Made by a program: the position numbers and the translations under genes
Assembly (NCBI GenBank): GCA_037042915.1
Contig: CM073202.1
Coordinates: 3,224,001-3,288,000 of the forward strand
Direction of reading: 5' to 3'
Origin: Auricularia sp. M13
Taxonomy: Eukaryota > Basidiomycota > Agaricomycetes > Auriculariales > Auriculariaceae
Length of the DNA: 64,000 nt
Notes under the pieces: generated by a model
The model's input: only the letters and a program-made list of their open reading frames with translations
Databases searched by the model: none
What the model was told of the DNA's origin: nothing
Part shown: positions 11,982 to 23,510 of the stretch, in pieces
How the letters are laid out: every line of letters begins with the position of its first letter
Position numbering within the stretch: the stretch's first letter is position 1

Positions 11982-12735
11982 GGTAAGAGGACAAGAGCTT
12001 GATTCGCAATCGCCGACAGCTGCATGACTTTATACCCGCCGCCTCGAGGCAACCACGCATCGCCGCTTTTGTAACAGTGACAATTCTTTGACAAGCGCGC
12101 GTCAGTGTACCGTCGCCGTCACAATGTGTGTATGACTGACACATACCACTCTCCTCGCCTCTCCCACACCAGCAGGACAGTCCGACTTGCAGAGGGATTG
12201 GAGAATATCCGGACTATGTGGTCAGCAGCCGAAGAACTTGGAAATAAGACCAGGCGAGTCGTTGAACTTTGCTGACGGTGCGGTGGTACTATAGGGATTG
12301 AAATGCTGGCGTTCTGTTTACAGCCCCGCTGGCTAGAGCGACTGGCGAAGGATGAAAACACGCGTAAGGCGCATGCACCTTCGCGACCGATTGGTGCGTT
12401 GGGAGACTGCTGTTCTGCGTTCCCTTACGTCGAGCTGAAAATCTGACAGTGTACTGAAGTTGCGCATCCGCCCGTGTCGAGCAGTTACGCCAAATCATAA
12501 GGCCTAGCCGTATATGAGGAGGACCAGTATGCGCGCACAGAAGTCATGCGGCCTCGCTGTCAAAGCGGTTGCTGAGGAAGTCAAAGTTGAAGAGACTCAG
12601 AGCAAAGAGTCGGCAATCGGCCCGGCAGCCCGGGACACCGACAGCCGGAGCGGGAGCATTTTCCCCATCCAATGAAATGCCCACTCTCGCAGTCCCTGCC
12701 CTCCCTCACCCTGAACCTCAAACCCCTAACCTCCA
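11982..12735. other. Divergent intergenic region between B and the cupin gene
   Basis: Probably holds the promoters of dynamin-like gene B (minus) and the cupin gene (plus). Nothing else coding can be supported. Confidence 0.4.
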
Positions 12736-13421
12736 ATGACCTCACAGCCTTCACCCTCACCATTCCCACCCGTCCGCCGCGTCGTCACCGGCCACTCGCA
12801 CTCGCCCGCCGCGCAACCAAAGGCGATCATCCTCCGCGACGCCGCCCAGCCGGCGCACTTCTGGTACCCCGGCAGCACCGAGGCCGTGTACGAGTTGTAC
12901 CGCACCGAGGAGTCGCCCGCCACTATTGATGAAGAGCTGAACGAAGGAGGCAAATGGGAGGATCCCGTTGCCAACAGGGAATCGGGCCCGGCGCAGCTCG
13001 TGAGCGAGGGAGGGAGCACATTTAGGAGCTTTGATATGGCGCCTGGAGCTGTTGTGGTAAGTGGTTTGCACTGCATCTCAGTTGAGCGGCAAGGACTGAC
13101 CACGCCCGTAGCCGATGCACCGCACGACGACGATCGACTACGGCATCGTGCTCGCGGGCGAGGTGACCATGGTGCTCGACGACGGCTCCAAGACCGTCCT
13201 AAAGGCGCACGACGTCGTCGTCCAGCGCGGCACGATGCACTCCTGGCGCAATGATTCCGCGGAGTGGGCCCGTATGATGTTCGTCATGCTGCGTACGTCT
13301 CATCCCTGCGTAGCCATAAACGACAATTTCTCACTCATCCGTAAATGGATTATCAGCTGCGCAGAAGATTACGTTGAACGGTCAAACGCTGGAAGCGGGA
13401 ATTCAGACGACCTCAGGCTGA
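12736..13421 (+). CDS. Cupin-domain protein
   Basis: Three exons, 12736-13056, 13112-13292 and 13357-13421, all with matching phases (donors GTAAGT and GTACGT). The protein is about 188 aa. It begins MTSQPSPSPFPPVRRVVTGH, continues with GSTFRSFDMAPGAVV, then a cupin core: PMHRTTTIDYGIVLAGEVTM, a short DDGS turn, LKAHDVVVQRGTMHSWRN and ARMMFVML. HRT.TIDYG..L.GE and the later RGT.HSWRN supply the His and Glu ligands expected of cupin motifs 1 and 2. The tail reads KITLNGQTLEAGIQ. Fungal proteins of this layout are single-domain cupins, often beside small-molecule catabolism genes, but nothing here shows a pathway, so substrate and reaction are unknown. It has no signal peptide and is probably cytosolic. 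Confidence 0.9.
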
Positions 13422-13606
13422 TCATAGCCAAGCTCGAGGCTGGAGTAGCGAATTCATTGCGAATGCTGACTGGTCAGTGAAGTTACTATGCATACAAACA
13501 TACATGACTTTTTGGGGGAATGAGACACAAGCAGGCGTAGGCCTGAGGTCCAATAAAGAAGTACGAAGTACGAAATGCAGCGCGAGACCGAATGCAGGCT
13601 CTCAAC

Positions 13607-14781
13607 TTATGTCGAGAAGTAAATGCCAGGCCAGACCATCTGCCCGTGTCGCTCAGGCTCCTCGGAGACGTAAGCGGTCGTCTGAGTCTGGGAAACGATA
13701 CGACGAGACGGTGCTCGCAGAACAGGAGCTGTAATAGAAGCAGGGCCGGATGCGACGAGCGTCACGGCTGGACTGGCGGGCGGCGTAGGCATAGAGTATG
13801 ACTCGGATGGCGACTCGGGGCCGGACAAAGACATGGCTGGGGACGACGACCCGGGCGAAAGGGTAGCATGAGAATGGGCGTTGCTGGGCACGACTAATGG
13901 CCGCGGGGGCAGTCGCGCGAGCACGGCGGGGCGATGACTCGGAGTGCCAGCGGGATGCAGGTCGCGCGATTCCGTCCGTCGACGCCGTTTCTCGGGGCGC
14001 GCGACCACCGCACTGTGCGTGGTGACGGGCGAATATGTATGAGAATGCGCGCGCTTGGGTTTCGTAGACATTCTCGCGGCGGAAGGGCGGGCGTCGGGCG
14101 CTGAGACCGTTCGAGACAGGCGCGCAGCGACAACACGAGACGACGCGTTGGTCGTGGATGGATGCAAGATGGGCGGAACGTCATCCCCAGGCATGGGGAG
14201 GACGTCAGATGCGTTGTACAATGTGTTTGAAACCGGCCTGGTAGTCACGGAAGCGGTATTGGTGACCCTGGACATAAGCCGCGAGGGCGGCACGCGATAG
14301 AGATGCTGGGGAATGACTAGTAGGACGTCTGCGTCGTAGAGTTGCGCGTCGGCATACGAGTTCGACGTCGGCGCGATTGGAGAATTCAAAGAATTGAGCT
14401 CGGGTTCGTCCTTAACGATGTGCATTGTTGCAGAAGACTGCGTCACGACGGTCGTGCCGGTCCAATTGGCGAGTGGACTCTGCGAAAGTAAAAGTGTTGC
14501 GCGTTAGAGCTGAAGGATAATTCGCGGGCACTGCAAATGATGCGTACCTGAATGGTAGAATTGGAATCAGCGGGAGCGATGGGAGGGAGCGGGAGGGGGA
14601 AGAGCATGTCGAGCTGCTCGCTGGGCGTGAGCGGCGGGGCCGACTCGGCCTCACTCATGGCAGCCTCCATATCCTCCCACGTCACCGCGTCGAACGTGTC
14701 GCTGTAGTCCACGAAACTGGATCGGGGTGTGGGCGCGGTAGCGGTCATCGAGAGCGAGAGCGTGGGCGTCGCGTTGGTCAT
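13607..14781 (-). CDS. Ser/Pro/Thr-rich disordered protein, function unknown
   Basis: Two exons, 14548-14781 and 13607-14479, joined over a 68-bp intron (GTACGCATC...TTCGCAG) in phase 0. The product is about 368 residues. The first exon starts MTNATPTLSLSMTATAPTP and has an acidic patch (DTFDAVTWEDMEAAMSEAES). The second is rich in Ser, Pro and Arg and contains a basic cluster (RPEKRRRRTESRD) that could act as a nuclear localisation signal. I see no folded domain. The long open frame and clean splice support it being real. The acidic-plus-disordered make-up could suit a nuclear regulator, but that is speculation. Two in-frame ATGs near the start leave the exact N-terminus open. Confidence 0.65.
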
Positions 14782-16058
14782 CGAGAGCGTCAGTCTGGGC
14801 GTCGCGGTGGATATCTAGGCGGGCGGGTAGTGGTGGGAGGAAGCCAAGCGAGCGCAGCGGGGCGCGAGACCTCCCTATCTAGCATCTGGTGTGGTGGACC
14901 GTGGTTGTTCGGCGGAGCGGCGCGTGCCGGAGGTCGGCTTCTTCGTTTTGGGGCGGGGTCCAAGCAGTGGCGGCGCAATCGCCGGCGTCACATGGCCCGG
15001 CGACTTAGACAAGACACCGAGACCGGGGCCGGGTGGCTGAACGCCGGCGCTCGCTGTAGACGCCGGTGCCGCCGGTATCCCTGAGCGGGGCGCTTACTTG
15101 TGTCAGGTCGACATAGAACTCGGTATACTGCAAACGCTGGGGGATACGGGGTAAGACACGGCGTGCATGCCCAGAAAGGAAACTCCGTCGCAGGTCCCTG
15201 CTCCGCCGTCGATGGTCAGGAACAGTATGGCGGGCGAAAGGGGCGAATCAGGAAGTGAGACAGTGTCCTGATGCGTGCATTGCGGGCTGGCGGCGGCGCA
15301 GTGCCATACGGGCAGCGCACAATTACGCAGCGCAATTTGTCTGTTGTCTGTTGCCTGCGCTTCTGTTTGCTGCATTGTGCCAGATTGCGACGAGCTCGAG
15401 GATGTCCGGAAGAATGGCCGCGGAACAATGAACGTGCCGCCGGGCCGGTTCTTCCATGTCCGCTGCGGACCTGGACAGACGGATGTCCGACGACGCGGAC
15501 GTCCGGCGAAGAGAGGTTCTATTTGTTCATCATGGAAACGGGGTACTCAGTAGTGGGACATAAGTACAGCATCCCCGGCACCGTGTTTGTCCTGGTCCTG
15601 GAACTCCTCTCTCAGCACGACTGTCAAAGGTATCGGTAGAGTAAACTATTGCTGATAGAACAGTGTGCAGGCGAAATTCACCAGATACCACGATGAGAAG
15701 AATTTACAGCGTCTCACGTGCGAACAACATGACGTTGGCAGTGCTAGCGGCGCAGGATCATCACTGCTGTTACGGAGATGAACGGACGTCCGAGAGCAGC
15801 AGGTTGATGATCTTATCAAAGATGAGCAACAATGTATGCAACGCCGCCGTGAGACTACCATATGAGCTTGTTTCCACAGCCCGGTCTACACGATGAAGCG
15901 AGTTGCTTGATTGGACTCTGCGAGTCTGCCTGGCACCATATGCATATGACTCCGTCCTTCTCTCTGTTGCTTCTCTTCACGGTCAGTGAGAGGATTATTC
16001 CACGCCAGTTGACACGCGAACAAACAGAACCAAACACTATGCCCCTTACTCCCGGACC
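14782..16058. other. Gene-poor intergenic region
   Basis: Probably contains the promoters of the divergent genes at 13607-14781 and 16059-17426. A minus-strand stretch at about 15775-15860 encodes YGSLTAALHTLLLIFDK, a little like RHYRSLTAALDILPT of dynamin-like gene B, but it is too short to call a gene fragment. Confidence 0.35.
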
Positions 16059-17426
16059 ATGACCGGACCTTCACCTACGTGCTTGTTGTGTAGGGAGCCC
16101 GCACTATTGCACGTGCCTCCCGAACTGCTCGCGCTATGCTTCGGGTTGCTCACGTTGGGCGACCTGCTGTCCGTGTCGCGTGCGAGCCGGCACTGGCGCG
16201 CTATTGCGCTGGGCACGCCGGCGCTCTGGGCGACGTTCAAAGTTGGAACCGGTAGGAGGCAGACTAGAAGGCTGGCCGAGATGCTGCGTTGCTCGCAGGC
16301 CGCGCCGCTGTCCGTGCAGTTGACGCTCACGCCCGCCGAGGAAGCTCTGCTCTGCCCGCATTTCGCCCGCCTGCGCGAGCTCGTCTGCGACGACGTGCTC
16401 GGACCAATCCAGACCCCGATTGTCAGAAAGCTCGAGCTTGGCCGGAAGTACGATCGAAGCCCCTTTTTGCTCAGCGCCGAGTTCGTAGGGGCGGCCGCAG
16501 GCAGCTTGGAAACCATGCGGCTCAACGGATTCGTGCTGGCGCCGTCGTGTCCCCTATTTCTCAGTTTGCGCGCGTTGAGAGCGATATTCACGCAACCTCA
16601 GACGACGTGTCTCCCGGATCTGCTGGCGCTCTGTCCTGCTTTGGAATCGCTGGCGGTGTGCTGCGTCTCGGACACTGAGCTCGGCGTCGACCCTCGCGCG
16701 CTGTTCGTTCCCCTCCCGGCCTCGTTGCGCGACGTCTCCATTTTTGGAGTGTCCTCTTCCGTCTCTTATATCGAGTGCGCGACGCTGCAACCGTGGACAG
16801 GACACGCATTCCGCAGCTTCAAATTGCCGGGCAGCCAGACGTCTCGGGCATCCTAGGATCCCTACAATTGTTCGCCGAATCCTGCAGCCCGCAGCCATGG
16901 AGCCTATCGCTTCTGCACTGCTGGCAGTCTCACAACTAGCACATCGCTTGCTCTCTGCGCACGCTGCCTCCTGACGGCGTGGCCGAGACGCTGACAGAGA
17001 TCTTCGCGCACGGAGAAAGGATCTGGAACCAGGCGCTGCCGTCGTAGGTCTGATGCAAGCGCAGGCGCATTTTGGCCAGCTGACGACGTGCACGCTCTCG
17101 TCTCTATCCGTCGAACAGGGTGCGCGCCTGCCTGCGCTCAAGACGCTCAATCTGACGTACAACCCAACATCAACGGCGACCCTCCCTCCACCATCCCACA
17201 CGCCGCTGGGATCTCTGCGCCCGGGCTGCGCAGCTTCGTGTTCGCGTACAGCTCGGGTTTCACGTTCCGCTGGGGCGCGCTCGAATGGTTCTACGACGCG
17301 CTTCCGCGCGAGTTGCGGAACTGGATTCAGTACGACGTACCGCGCCTGGAACGGCTTATTCTTGAGTGTTCTGTGCTGGAGACTGATTTGCCGAGGCATG
17401 TCATGAACGATTCGCGGGTTTATTAG
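16059..17426 (+). CDS. F-box protein with leucine-rich tail
   Basis: Four exons, 16059-16750, 16801-16926, 16998-17156 and 17234-17426, all phase-compatible and giving 389 residues. The introns are 50, 71 and 77 bp. The N-terminus has an F-box-like motif (LLHVPPELLALCFGLLTLGD then LSVSRASRHWRAIALGTPALW), the usual Skp1-binding element of SCF ubiquitin ligases. The rest has irregular leucine-rich stretches (LRELVCDDVL, TRIPQLQIAGQPDVSGILGS, LPALKTLNLT), as in the large lineage-specific F-box families of Agaricomycetes. Read without splicing it looks frameshifted; the introns restore one frame. The ATG at 16059 precedes the F-box directly, while the ATG at 16039 is out of frame. The substrate is unknown. 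Confidence 0.8.
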
Positions 17427-17869
17427 CTGGCAGACGTCGTGCAAGCTTATCGTCTTCCATCCTGAAGCCTTTAAGCAAAGTTAATACGCCGCCCTGGCCG
17501 AAGGATCCACCGTTTGCTATTTCGCGCGATGCTGGAGTGGAGCTCGTCGTATTGTAGACTTCGTCATGCTGGTAACAATGACGGTACGTCTTCGACCAGG
17601 ATTCTTATTGGCGCTGAATGAAGATCCAGTGAAGAGCTTCTCCATTCAATGAAAATGTCATTTTCAAGTCATGTCGTTGCGGTCTCATCTGGCATCTATT
17701 CTAATCTACCTTTCAGCCTTTCCTCATGCCCTATTGCGATGCGACCTCGATTCAGCCCTTACTCCATGCAGTCGGCAGCTTCTTTGTTTCCTCGACGTCT
17801 CAATTGATTGCTGGCCACATAAAGCCGTGCTGTCTCAACGCTCTCACCCCATCAGTTCCTCGCTCAGTC
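17427..17869. other. Intergenic region before dynamin copy C
   Basis: Short open frames only. It separates the end of the F-box gene from the start of dynamin copy C and probably carries that gene's promoter and 5' leader. Confidence 0.4.
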
Positions 17870-20746
17870 ATGCTGACTGCCGAGTCTGCTCAATCCGATT
17901 CAGCCAGTCCCTCAAGCGCAGCATCAGACGCGTCGTTCGATTCGTCGGTGCATGTTCCCGACGTCCAAGACAAGCATGCGCCTCCGACGGCGACGAAGCA
18001 AGATTTCGGTACCACATCGTATGCCCGTGACCGCCGCGCTCTCCTGCAGTTGTTGGCCCGCCTCCATGGTACAGGGTACGCTCTTGTCCGAAGGAACACA
18101 TTGCGCAGTCTCTGAACCATCACAGCATTCAGAACCTACTCACGCTCCCCCAAGTCTGCGTCGTCGGCTCGCAGTCGGTGGGAAAGAGCTCTCTCATCGA
18201 GTCAATAGGTGGAGTGCGTGACTTCTAAACGACAATGCATTTCATCTCTCCATCCTAACAACATTGTAGATTAAGCTTCCCCGCGACAGCGGAACATGTA
18301 CCCGGTGAGCTCAGCGCATCGCAATACGCAGATTCTCTGCTCTACTGCCAGTCTACTGAGACCGAACCTTAAAGCTGCCCGATGGAGTGCCGCCTCGAGT
18401 ATGCGGAATCCTCGACGTGGACGTGCCGCGTCTCGCTGCGCATCCGCGAGGGGGAGGCCTTCCAGGAGATCCCGTTTGGCGCCGACCTGACCGATCCCGA
18501 GCACGTGGAGAACCGCCTCCGCCAGGCCCAGCGCGCGCTCCTGCGTCCGGGCCTGCAGCCGGACGCATTCCTCGACGACTCGGACCTACAGATCCGCGCG
18601 GGCGCTGCGGCGATGTCGTTCACGGACAACTGCGTGTGCGTCCACATCCGCGGGCCTGAGGTTACGGACCTTCATTTCTACGACTTGCCTGGTATGTCCC
18701 TGCATTCTCCGTCCGCTTGAGATGTCGTGGGGTCTCACTGGACTGTTCTTTCAGGCATTATTGTCAATGTGCAGGAGGGTCAGGACCCCTCGGACATCGA
18801 ACTCGTCCGCTCGATGGTCAAGCGCTACATCGAAAGGCCAGGCTGCATTCGTCTACTTGTTGTCTCCTGCGAGAGTGAGCTGTTTCAACCTTTCTTTTTC
18901 ATGCTATTCACTAAATATGTCTTTCAGCCGACTTTGAGAACCAAGTCGCTGGACGGCTCGTGCGCGAGGTCGACGCAAATGGCATCGACACCGTCGGTAC
19001 GACTCACCTTCTCACTGCTTAGATATCGACGTCGATTCTCACCTATCATATCGCCTGACAGGTGTGCTGACGAAGCCAGACAAGACGGACGCAGAGTCGT
19101 CGCACCGGTGGCAAAAGATCAACGAGTCGTACAAGCTTCAAGCGGGCTGGTTCGTCGTGAAGCTTCCTGACAGCAAGGAGCTGCGCGAGGGCATCGCGCC
19201 GGAGGTCGCGCGCCAGCGGGCGGACGCGTTCTTTAAGACCAACGAGAACTGGATCGAATACGCGCATCGCCACCCGGCGCGTGTCGGCACTGAGAACCTC
19301 ACGGACTACCTGGCGCAGCGTCTCTCGGACCAGCTTCGCGATAGGTGCGTCCGAATAGCAAGCTGTTGCTCAATGGATTACTGGCCCTTACTCTTGCTTC
19401 TGCTCGCAGTCTCCCCCGCATCCGCGACGCCGTGCAGCGCGCGCTGGTCGAGACGATGGCGCGCCTCGTGGAACTCCCGCCCCCCATCACGCACGACCCA
19501 ACCGCAGAGGTCTTCGCGCGCATCAACAGCTTCGCGCAGGCCGTCTCCACGCATGTCCGCGGCACCGCGCCGCTCAAGGGCAGCCAGCGCGGCCTGGTGC
19601 AGCAGCTGTACGCCGCGTACCGCGAGTTCAAGCGCGCCGTCAGGGCGACTGCGCCGAAGTTCGATGCGCGCAAGGACGCCGCGGCGGAGCGCGGCTTGGA
19701 CCTTGTCGACCTGGATTCGGACGACGATGAGGAGGTTGTTGAGCGCCCGAAAGATGAGCTCAAGATAGCGGAGGTGATGCGGATGGCGATGGAGTGCGTC
19801 TTCTGAATTTCATCGTGTTGGACATTCCACTGATCGTCCGATGCAGGGCGCGCACTCGGGAGCTGCCAGGCAACTACCCCTTTTCCGTCAAGGCGCACTA
19901 CATCTTCAGTTTTTTGCAAGAGTGGGAGGTGCCGACGTTCAGCTGTTTCGAGCGCGCGTTCAAGATCTTCTCCGACGAGCTGTCAGATCTGATCGAAGAT
20001 CATTTCGCTCAGTACGCGCATGGGGGACTGCTCTCCCACGTCCAGTGAGTGCAACGCCTCTTCATTATATTTACTCGTCCTGATTAAACGGCTATCTATG
20101 TAGGACTGTGATCGGCGCGCAACTTCAGACGATCGCCGAGACGGCGCGCGCGCGTCTTCGCGTCGACATGCTCAAGGAAACCGAAGGAATACTTACGGAG
20201 AACGACCACTACCTCGCAGCGTACAAGGACAAGTTCCTATCGCTCTATAAACTCAACCGAGTGCGCCTTCCGCCCGGCGAGCGCGATGAGGACGCCTACA
20301 TCGAACCCGGGACGGACCACATCCACGACGCCATCAACTCGCTGCACCGTGCCGGCTACAGGGGCGTGGCAACGTCCGACCTCGGAAAGCTTCTCCCCAG
20401 TGACGGCCTGGAGCCCGCGTTCGACATCATGGCCGAAGTCCGCGCGTATTTCCAAGGTACCCGCCCCGAAGAACGCCTACCGACGGGAGCTGACACGTTT
20501 GCAGTCGCGTACAAGCGCTACATCGACTCGATCCCGCAGTGCATCGAGCAGACGCTCATCCGCGCTTTTGACGCGCAGCTCTCCGCGGCGCTCGTCGGCG
20601 ACCTCGGGCTGCTGAAGAAGGGCGCGCGCCAGAAGTGCGAGAGCTGGGTGCGCGAGCCGCCGGCGCTTGCGGAAGAGCGGCGCGAGCTGCTCGCGCGGAA
20701 GAAGACGCTCGAGCACGCGCAGGCTTTGCTGTTCCGCTTTGGCTGA
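17870..20746 (+). CDS. Dynamin-like GTPase C, intact G motifs
   Basis: Eleven exons give 764 residues with consistent phases: 17870-18075, 18126-18213, 18270-18304, 18375-18691, 18755-18874, 18928-18996, 19062-19344, 19410-19793, 19847-20044, 20104-20456, 20505-20746. A short Ser-rich N-terminus leads into RRALLQLLARLHGTG and the G domain: G1 VVGSQSVGKSSLIESIGG, G2 LPRDSGTCTRCPMECRLE, G3 FYDLPG, G4 GVLTKPDKTD. A stalk follows, with an acidic loop (LVDLDSDDDEEVVE) and LPGNYPFSVKAHYIFSFLQ, then a GED-like end (AFDIMAEVRAYFQ, VAYKRYIDSIPQCIEQTLIR, final HAQALLFRFG). No pleckstrin-homology or transmembrane segment is evident, as in Mx-like or soluble fungal dynamin-related proteins. It should bind and hydrolyse GTP and self-assemble. 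Its target membrane or partner is unknown. Confidence 0.93.
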
Positions 20747-21241
20747 GCTGAAATGCCACTTTGTCTTCATTTCTTGCTCCCGCCGCGTTGTCTTCATTTC
20801 TTGCTCCCGCCGCTTCTTGATAGTGTGTTGTCTACGCGAGATCGGGGTTTAGCCACCGTAATACTAATCGCGAATGAGAATTACTGTATTTCTTGATCCC
20901 CAACAATTCGCTGTCGTGATCATCCATAGACTCCCTGTCAGCATCATATGCAGCTGACAGTCCTGCGTCCATCCCGAGTATATGCTTGCCAGTGCTGAAA
21001 ACCACGCCAAGCATCTTGACTCGCGCACGAAGCAGAGACTCCGATGAAGAAAATCTTGTTGAAATCAATCGAGCACTGGTCACGTGGCTGGTTTCATTCC
21101 CACGAGTGTTGGACCGTTGACAACAAGTAGACAACAATATACGCAGGGATGCGCAGTTGTACAGGTTGCCGGAGTGTCAAGAGCAGCTGGAGTAAGTGAC
21201 ATCATCATCGGCGCTGGATGACGCACTGGCGCGGGGGAGGA
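20747..21241. other. 3' flank of copy C and intergenic region
   Basis: Contains the tandem 27-bp repeat just after the stop of dynamin copy C. No gene is supported further on. Confidence 0.4.
20761..20813. repeat. Two tandem copies of a 27-bp unit
   Basis: Units at 20761-20787 and 20788-20813 are identical over 26 bases, beginning TTGTCTTCATTTCTTGCTCC. They lie 15 bp past the stop codon of dynamin copy C, in its probable 3' UTR. Confidence 0.9.
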
Positions 21242-21248
21242 TATAAAG
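21242..21248 (+). promoter_or_regulatory. TATA box of the small charged protein gene
   Basis: TATAAAG lies 70 bp upstream of the ATG at 21312. Confidence 0.45.
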
Positions 21249-21311
21249 CCGCGCGCGTCGTGTCAATTGCCTTTCAAGTTCAAAGTCCAACCCACTCCAG
21301 AACTAGAAATT

Positions 21312-21652
21312 ATGTCCGGCTCGAACGATACCGCCCGCTTCGACACGTCCGTCCCGCACTCGCACAACAACCTCGACCGCAAAGACCAGCGCTCGCACGC
21401 CAACACTGTAGAAGCGGCCAGCAAGGTAAGCCCTCCAGAATCGCATATAAATTGAGGAGCAATTATTGATGAGTGCTGGTGTCCTCGAAGGCTGACCGCG
21501 ACGAGCGCCGTATCGAGCGCGAAGTGGAAGAGCAGAAGGACCCGCTGGCACCGGCGCGCGCACACGGAAATGAGCCCTCGAGGGGAGCCAAGATCGACAA
21601 GGAGATCGAGCAGGAGGAGGAGCAGCTGCTCAAGGACAAGGGCAAGATATAG
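21312..21652 (+). CDS. Small highly charged hydrophilic protein (91 aa)
   Basis: Two exons, 21312-21425 and 21491-21652, joined over a 65-bp intron (GTAAGC donor, CTCGAAG acceptor) in phase 0. The protein starts MSGSNDTARFDTSVPHSHNN and contains DRKDQRSHANTVEAASK, ADRDERRIEREVEEQKD and a C-terminal acidic helix (KIDKEIEQEEEQLLKDKGK). It has no hydrophobic core or signal peptide, and composition suggests a disordered or coiled-coil, heat-soluble protein. Small hydrophilic proteins of this kind in fungi are often stress- or development-induced. That is a general analogy, not a family assignment. The TATA box and compact promoter fit strong, regulated expression. Confidence 0.72.
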
Positions 21653-21956
21653 AGCAAATCCAGAGGCCTGTATTTGTACCATCCCGATTGTAATCCAATA
21701 GTACAAACCTCAGCTGAGTAGCTCCAAAAGACCCCAGGTTGCCATCAAGTTTTTTTCGTACGCGATGTACACAAAAAGCACCACGAGTGTCAAGTTGGCT
21801 AGCAGTCGATGTTTGAGGAGGACAAGGTCCGGATTGATCCGTCGGATGTTTCTACCTACCCTACCGTAGTACCTCTACCGACCTCTGATCCTGTGGCTAC
21901 TTGGGCGCACCAGCGACCAACTCCAAGTCCCCGCCAGCCTCTCAGGAACCTCCGTA

Positions 21957-22939
21957 TCTCAACTTCTTTCCGCCCTCTTCGCGTTTGTGACGTTCGCGTT
22001 CGCCGCCCCGATCGCCGTGCAGCAGCAGCAGCAGCCTAACGTACTTACCATCGTCGGGCTCCTTCCCATCCCAATCAGCCTCCAGAAGCCTCATATACAG
22101 CTTTGACTTGATACAGGGCGTTGCGCGACGAGGTCAGACAGCTGCTACATATCGCTCAGCTGTATTTGATCGGGACCCGGGTAGAGCAAGAGCAAGGAGT
22201 CAATGACGAATGTTGGGTTTAGGTTGGTCTCACAGCTCCGAACACTTGGACTGCAAACCCTTTACGGCCGTAATTAAGCCTTAAAGGGTGAGCACAGGAT
22301 TTAGGGACCCTTGAAACGGGTACCATTGAGAACCCTCAACGTCTCAACCGCCGTTGAGGCTTAACCTGTAGCCGCATCACTGGTAGTAGCGCGATGCCGA
22401 CGTTCAGGCCATCCTCGGCGGTCTCCAGCAGGCCGTCCACAGCATTCTTGGCCAACCTGACACAGTCCTCCAGGACGGTGGCCTCACGGAGGTCGTCGTC
22501 GGCCCCATCGTTGATGATCTCGTCGGCGCTCTCCACGCCGCCGCAGCCGACCTCGGCAACCTCGTCATCGTTGCTACCTCGCCCGCCGCCGGCTCGCTCC
22601 CATCACCACGCTCCATGTTGATACCAATACCGACGCCGTAGCCCACGGCGCCATCGTCACCGACCTCAACGCCATCCTCGGCTCGCTCGTCAACGAGGCC
22701 GCGCACGTCCCCAGCCTTGCGACACTGCTCATAGGCGTCAACTCTTTGCTCTCCCGGATCCTCTCGCTCGCCGAATCCCTCGTCCCCGGTGTTCTCGGCC
22801 TCGCCGGCACCTCACCACGACCCTCGGCCAGCTACTCAACGGCCTTAGTCTTATGGCCACCTTTGCGCCCAAGATAGAGTACCTCAAACGCTTCGGCTCC
22901 AGCGATTGGACTGAGATGCAACTGGGAGAACGAGAATGA
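21957..22939 (+). pseudogene. Broken small secreted hydrophobic-tail protein gene
   Basis: Coding remnants lie in order but in different frames. First is a signal-peptide-like piece (SQLLSALFAFVTFAFAAPIA then QQQQQP) without a start ATG. After a non-coding gap comes DADVQAILGGLQQAVHSILG with VVGPIVDDLVGALHAAAADL (about 22391-22560). A one-base shift near 22600 leads to LHVDTNTDAVAHGAIVTDLN and LSRILSLAESLVPGVLGL. Another shift near 22815 leads to LTTTLGQLLNGLSL and the end at 22937-22939. The order (signal peptide, amphipathic helices, Leu/Val-rich tail) resembles SC15-like secreted proteins and in general design the SSP family of this window, but it is not a direct copy of those. The two indels and missing start argue for decay, though sequencing errors are possible. 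I see nothing at 21653-21956. Confidence 0.6.
22258..22359. repeat. Two short hairpins inside the pseudogene gap
   Basis: Arms CCCTTTA (22258-22264) and TAAAGGG (22282-22288), then CCTCAAC (22334-22340) and GTTGAGG (22353-22359). They fall between the signal-peptide piece and the body of the pseudogene and may mark a small insertion. Confidence 0.5.
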
Positions 22940-23510
22940 TACGATATCTCCGTCAGAGACTTACATCGTTTTCATCGACGCCGCACTATACCCAAGGACA
23001 CTTCAGCCAGCATTGAATTTGCTTGTGCAGTCTGTACTCTGAGTAGCTCTACTACAACCAGCTGCATTGCTTGTGGCTGAGAGTGTGTCCAGTCCACCGT
23101 AGTGCATTCCCCGCGTCGTGCCGGAGAAGACATGGTCCCAGGACAGTTCTTCGTCTGCCATTCTGTATTCGAACCATCTACAGTCTCATCGAAAATAGCG
23201 CGAAAGAAAATCGGAGAAAGTCACGGACTTGGCGAGCTAGGCGGTCGAGCGTTTCTTGGTACTCTACAAGGGAGTTTGCATTCAAAGAAGTATTCTCATG
23301 GTGAGAGACGCAGCATCGTAGATTCGACGCGATGTGAGAACTGCAGTCTCAATAAGGAAAGCAGCCGGGGAGCACTGCGGCCGTGATCGACGGCGTTCCT
23401 GTCAAGCTCGGTGTGGCTGTTCCCCGGTTACTTGGCTCGGATACTTTTGTCTTTTACACCTGATGCCACGCCGCGCAGCATTGCTTCTTAACCTCCCACA
23501 TTTGACCTGA
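22940..23510. other. Intergenic region upstream of the beta-helix gene
   Basis: No supported gene. It probably includes the promoter of the gene starting at 23511. Confidence 0.4.

Noticed and set aside
15646-15861. Minus-strand YGSLTAALHTLLLIFDK as a fragment of a fifth dynamin-like gene
   Set aside because: Only six or seven residues resemble SLTAALDIL of gene B, and no P-loop or other dynamin exon follows in the neighbouring sequence.
16740-17240. Apparent frameshifts in the F-box gene
   Set aside because: Three GT...AG introns of 50, 71 and 77 bp with matching phases restore a single 389-residue frame, so a pseudogene call is not needed.
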